Positions 61,112-64,000 of a stretch of 64,000 nucleotides of DNA are shown here, piece by piece. The notes beneath the pieces are model-generated. The model was not told the DNA's origin. It saw only the letters and a list, made by a program, of their open reading frames with translations, and searched no databases. The DNA is from CAXXOK01 sp963664595. GTDB taxonomy: Bacteria; Bacillota; Clostridia; Christensenellales; Aristaeellaceae. Positions within the stretch are counted from its first letter, which is position 1; the number at the start of each line of letters is the position of its first letter. The position numbers and the translations under genes were made by a program. The stretch spans positions 62,001 to 126,000 of the forward strand of contig CAXXOK010000011.1 in the NCBI GenBank assembly GCA_963664595.2, given 5' to 3'.

Positions 61112-61128
61112 CGGGGGTGATGCTACCC

Positions 61129-62664
61129 ATGCGGTTTTTGCTGGTCGAGGATGAATACTACGCCCGCAAGGCGCTGCGGCAGAGCGTGCTGATGTGGCAG
61201 AAAAACGCGGTTGTTATGGAAGCCGAAAACGGCGTAACCGCTCTTTCGATGCTGGAAAACGCCAGCTACGACGTGGTCTTTTTGGATATCCGGATGCCCC
61301 AGATGGATGGGCTGACGCTGGCGGACCACATCTGCCGCCTGTCCCCCGACACCTATATGATCATGATCACGGGATACGGAGAGTTTGAGTACGCGCAGGC
61401 GGCGCTGCGCGCGGGCGTGAAGGAATACCTGCTCAAGCCCGTAGACGACGATAAGCTGTGCGACGCCATGATGCGGGCGCAGGAGTACTGGCTTTCGCTG
61501 CGCAGGCAGCGGGCGCTGCAGACCGACGGCCGAAACATGCAGCGCCTGCTGGAGCAAACGCTGCTTCGCCAATGGCTGGAGGGCCAGGAGGTGGAGCTGA
61601 AGGCGGACGAAGCCTATCCCACCTGCATGGTGCTTCGTGTGTTCGGGTTTTCCGCGCCGGTAAAGCAATCGGAAGCCATTCTGCACGCAGCGCTGCAGCA
61701 ATGCGCGGAAATCCGGTACGATCTTTTTTCCATCAAGGGCAATACGATTTGCGTATTGGTCCGCTACAGCGGGCAGGGGCCTTCCCGCCGCGAGCGGATG
61801 ACCATGCTCACCGGCATGCTGGCGCAGCTGCGGCAGAGCGGCATGAATACCCGTATCGCCATGAGCGGCCTGCTGAGCACGCCATGCGCCCCGCACGCCT
61901 ATACGCAGGCCCAGGCCGCGCAGAACTACCGGCTGCTTCGGGACGATCCCATTCTCAGTTATGGTTTTCTCAAGGAGCGGGCCGTTTATGTCGTTCAGCC
62001 CGATCCGGCCGCCCTTGCGGATTTCGCGCGCGCCCTGTCCATGGGGCAGGCCAAGCAGGCCGCCGCGCTGGCGGAAAACGCGATCCGGGCCGTGCTTGCC
62101 ACCAGGGATGTATCGCTGGCGTCGCTGCAGGACGCGCTCAACCGCCTTTGCGTTGCCATGAACTATGCCATCGCGCAGACGCTGTCCGGCGAAAGCGATA
62201 TGGACGCGGAGCTGCTTCAGCTCGGCATCCGGGCCGAGGAATTTCAAAGCCCGCAGGCTTTGTTCACGCAGCTGTCCACGCTGATTGCGAAGGTCTGCGC
62301 CATGAACGAACGTGTCAACATGTCCGGCGCGGATCAGGTGATTGCTTTTTTACAGCAGTATGTCGAGGAGCATTACGGCGAAAACGTCTCCCTGAAGGAG
62401 CTGGCGGAGAGCCGGATCTACCTCAATCCCAGCTATTTAAGCCGCCTGTTCAAGGCAAAAACCGGCGTATCCTTTAAAAACTATCTCACGCAGGTCCGCA
62501 TGGACCACGCGATGCAGATGCTGTCGGCCAAGGAACGCAGCGTGATGAGCATCGCGGGCGAATGCGGGTATGGAGACGCTTCGCACTTCATCCATCTGTT
62601 CCGCGGGCGATACGGCGTTACGCCCAGCGTATACCGGGAAACCATTCCGCAGTCCAGAAAGTAA
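61129..62664 (+). CDS. YesN-like response regulator with AraC-type DNA-binding domain
   Basis: 511 aa from ATG 61129 (GGGGGTG 9 nt upstream; ATG 61120 is an alternative). The receiver domain shows LVEDEYYARK, phospho-acceptor Asp53 in FLDIRMPQMDG and the Lys of EYLLKPVDDD. A ~250-residue linker is followed by two AraC HTHs (VSLKELAESRIYLNPSYLSR and SIAGECGYGDASHFIHLFR). It starts 17 bp after the binding-protein gene. Targets are probably genes for the ligand sensed by the neighbouring proteins. Confidence 0.93.
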   Translation: MRFLLVEDEYYARKALRQSVLMWQKNAVVMEAENGVTALSMLENASYDVVFLDIRMPQMDGLTLADHICRLSPDTYMIMITGYGEFEYAQAALRAGVKEYLLKPVDDDKLCDAMMRAQEYWLSLRRQRALQTDGRNMQRLLEQTLLRQWLEGQEVELKADEAYPTCMVLRVFGFSAPVKQSEAILHAALQQCAEIRYDLFSIKGNTICVLVRYSGQGPSRRERMTMLTGMLAQLRQSGMNTRIAMSGLLSTPCAPHAYTQAQAAQNYRLLRDDPILSYGFLKERAVYVVQPDPAALADFARALSMGQAKQAAALAENAIRAVLATRDVSLASLQDALNRLCVAMNYAIAQTLSGESDMDAELLQLGIRAEEFQSPQALFTQLSTLIAKVCAMNERVNMSGADQVIAFLQQYVEEHYGENVSLKELAESRIYLNPSYLSRLFKAKTGVSFKNYLTQVRMDHAMQMLSAKERSVMSIAGECGYGDASHFIHLFRGRYGVTPSVYRETIPQSRK

Positions 62665-62709
62665 CCCCATCGAACCCCTACCGGGGAAGCAACAGGAGGA
62701 CCTTGTTCA

Positions 62710-63987
62710 ATGGATTATATAGCCTTGCTGAAAAAGGAAGTGGTACCCGCCCTGGGGTGTACCGAGCCCATCGCTGTAGCGTATGCTGCCGCGTGGGCGC
62801 ACAAAACCCTTGGGTTTGACGTAGAGCGGCTGGAAGTGCTGGGAAGCCGCAATATATTGAAAAACGCCATGAGCGTGGGGATTCCCGGCAGCGATATGTC
62901 CGGGCTGCCCATCGCCGCCGCGCTTGGCGCGCTGGCCGGGCGCACGGACGCCGGTTTGGAAGTGCTGTGCGACATCACCCCGCAGGACGCGGCAAACGGC
63001 AGACGCATGATTGACGAAGGACGGATCACGGTAAAGCAGCAGCCGGATTCGGAGCCCCTGTATATCGAGGTCCGCGCCTTTGGCGGCGGCCACAGTGCGA
63101 CGGCGATCATCCAGCGCTCGCATACGCTGATTACGGATCTGATTCTGGACGGCGTCTCGGTAAAGCACGAGGAGCTTTCCTCGCAGAATAAGGAAAGCGG
63201 AGAGGCGGCGGAGCTGTCGGTGCATGCCATCTACCGTTTTTGTGAAACGGTTCCCATACACGAGCTGGCCTTTTTAAAGGACGGTATCGAAATGAACCTT
63301 GCCATAGCCCAGGAAGGCCTGTCCGGTAAATATGGCATGTCCGTTGGATATCATATCGCCAGCTCCGGTCAAACCAGCCATATTCTGGGCGCGGACATCG
63401 GCAACTGCGCCGTTTCCACCACCGCCGCCGCCTGCGACGCCCGCATGGCCGGGATCAAGCTGCCGGTGATGAGCGTGGCCGGCAGCGGCAATCAGGGGTT
63501 GGTATGCCTGCTGCCTGTTACGGTTTTTGCCCAAAAAAGCGGCGTAAACGAGGAAACGCTTTTGCGCGCTGTTGCGCTCTCCGCGCTGATGACCGTGCAT
63601 ATCAAGCACAGCGTCGGCCGCCTGAGCGCGCTGTGCGGGTGCGGCATTGCCGCCGCGGTAGGCGCGTCCTGCGGGATCCTGTACGTGCTGGGCGGCAAGG
63701 AAAACCAGGTGGATTACACGGTGAAAAATATGGTCGCCAACATCACCGGCATGGTCTGCGACGGCGCCAAATCCGGCTGTGCCGTCAAGGTGGCGACATC
63801 CGTCAGCGCCGCGGTGCAGTGCGCGGTGCTTGCCATCAACAACGTGCACGCGCCCGATATCGACGGCATTGTGGACAAGGACGTTGAAAAGACCATCGAC
63901 AACCTGGGCAGCGTCGGCCGCGACGGCATGTCCAAAACGGATCAGCTGATTCTGGATCTGATGACCAGTAAAGCCAGCGGCATCTGA
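62710..63987 (+). CDS. UPF0597/YhaM (CyuA)-like L-cysteine desulfidase/serine dehydratase-family enzyme
   Basis: 425 aa, start ATG 62710 with AGGAGG upstream. The N-terminus LLKKEVVPALGCTEPIAVAY is the UPF0597 signature (Cys17). Further cysteines in SALCGCGIAAAVGASCG and MVCDGAKSGCA fit an oxygen-sensitive [4Fe-4S] cluster as in serine dehydratase alpha chains. Relatives break down L-cysteine to pyruvate, ammonia and sulfide; substrate here is not proven. It follows the response regulator by 45 bp on the same strand, though the function seems unrelated. The stop lies 13 bp before the window end. Confidence 0.9.
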   Translation: MDYIALLKKEVVPALGCTEPIAVAYAAAWAHKTLGFDVERLEVLGSRNILKNAMSVGIPGSDMSGLPIAAALGALAGRTDAGLEVLCDITPQDAANGRRMIDEGRITVKQQPDSEPLYIEVRAFGGGHSATAIIQRSHTLITDLILDGVSVKHEELSSQNKESGEAAELSVHAIYRFCETVPIHELAFLKDGIEMNLAIAQEGLSGKYGMSVGYHIASSGQTSHILGADIGNCAVSTTAAACDARMAGIKLPVMSVAGSGNQGLVCLLPVTVFAQKSGVNEETLLRAVALSALMTVHIKHSVGRLSALCGCGIAAAVGASCGILYVLGGKENQVDYTVKNMVANITGMVCDGAKSGCAVKVATSVSAAVQCAVLAINNVHAPDIDGIVDKDVEKTIDNLGSVGRDGMSKTDQLILDLMTSKASGI

Positions 63988-64000
63988 CGGCCGTTTCCCT

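Noticed and set aside
1..64000. CRISPR arrays, tRNA/rRNA genes, insertion sequences, prophage
   Set aside because: No regularly spaced repeats, no cloverleaf or rRNA-like stretch, and no transposase, integrase or phage structural gene was recognised on either strand.

Overview
The window reads as chromosomal DNA of a moderately high-GC member of the Bacillota (Clostridia-like, probably gut-associated). The reasons are the strong AGGAGG-type ribosome binding sites, sigmaA-type promoters, LplB/YesMN-style sugar transport and sensing, DegT/FdtAB sugar genes and the fermentative gene set. The exact lineage cannot be read from sequence alone. No rRNA, tRNA, CRISPR array, insertion sequence or phage gene was seen.

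Layout. (1) Bases 1-12773: a ribosomally synthesised peptide (RiPP) modification and export locus. On the + strand lie three radical SAM/SPASM enzymes (the first cut by the window edge), a YcaO protein and an APH-type phosphotransferase, all overlapping or abutting. On the - strand lie an NHLM-type export module (membrane-fusion protein, C39-peptidase ABC transporter, second ABC transporter) and a B12-binding radical SAM enzyme. The two operons converge with 2 bp between stops. No convincing precursor peptide gene is inside the window, so it probably lies to the left. (2) 13083-22203: a pectin/rhamnogalacturonan-type utilisation operon on the - strand (Zn-alcohol dehydrogenase, two sugar permeases, binding protein, cytoplasmic beta-propeller protein, two GH105 hydrolases, the last frameshifted), with a divergent LysR regulator. 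(3) 23336-35918: a carboxylate/peptide-like catabolic region with a D-2-hydroxyacid dehydrogenase, a DASS-type anion transporter, a LacI regulator, and one long operon dppABCDF - mmgE/prpD - aroA-like. Matching LacI-type operators precede the transporter and dppA, so the two units are probably one regulon. (4) 35981-40610: a degenerate sigma54-activator-like regulator, an Fe-S aldo/keto reductase with a MerR-type promoter, and two secreted cell-envelope proteins. (5) 41039-56795: a 15-gene exopolysaccharide/O-antigen operon on the - strand (glycosyltransferases, Wzx, Wzy, Wzz-like protein, ligase/polymerase-like protein, RmlC/RmlD and an FdtABC set for a 3-acetamido-3,6-dideoxyhexose). (6) 56816-62664: a YesM-like histidine kinase, a UroD-family methyltransferase, a membrane-anchored solute-binding protein and a YesN-like response regulator, probably a three-component sensory set. 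(7) 62710-63987: a YhaM/CyuA-like Fe-S enzyme.

The most unusual items are the RiPP locus (radical SAM/SPASM x3 + YcaO + APH kinase + B12 radical SAM + NHLM export), the AroA homologue with altered active-site positions inside an mmgE/dpp operon, and the regulator that keeps an AAA+ activator outline but has lost its ATPase and sigma54-contact motifs. All functional statements rest on motif and family recognition by eye; no database search was run.
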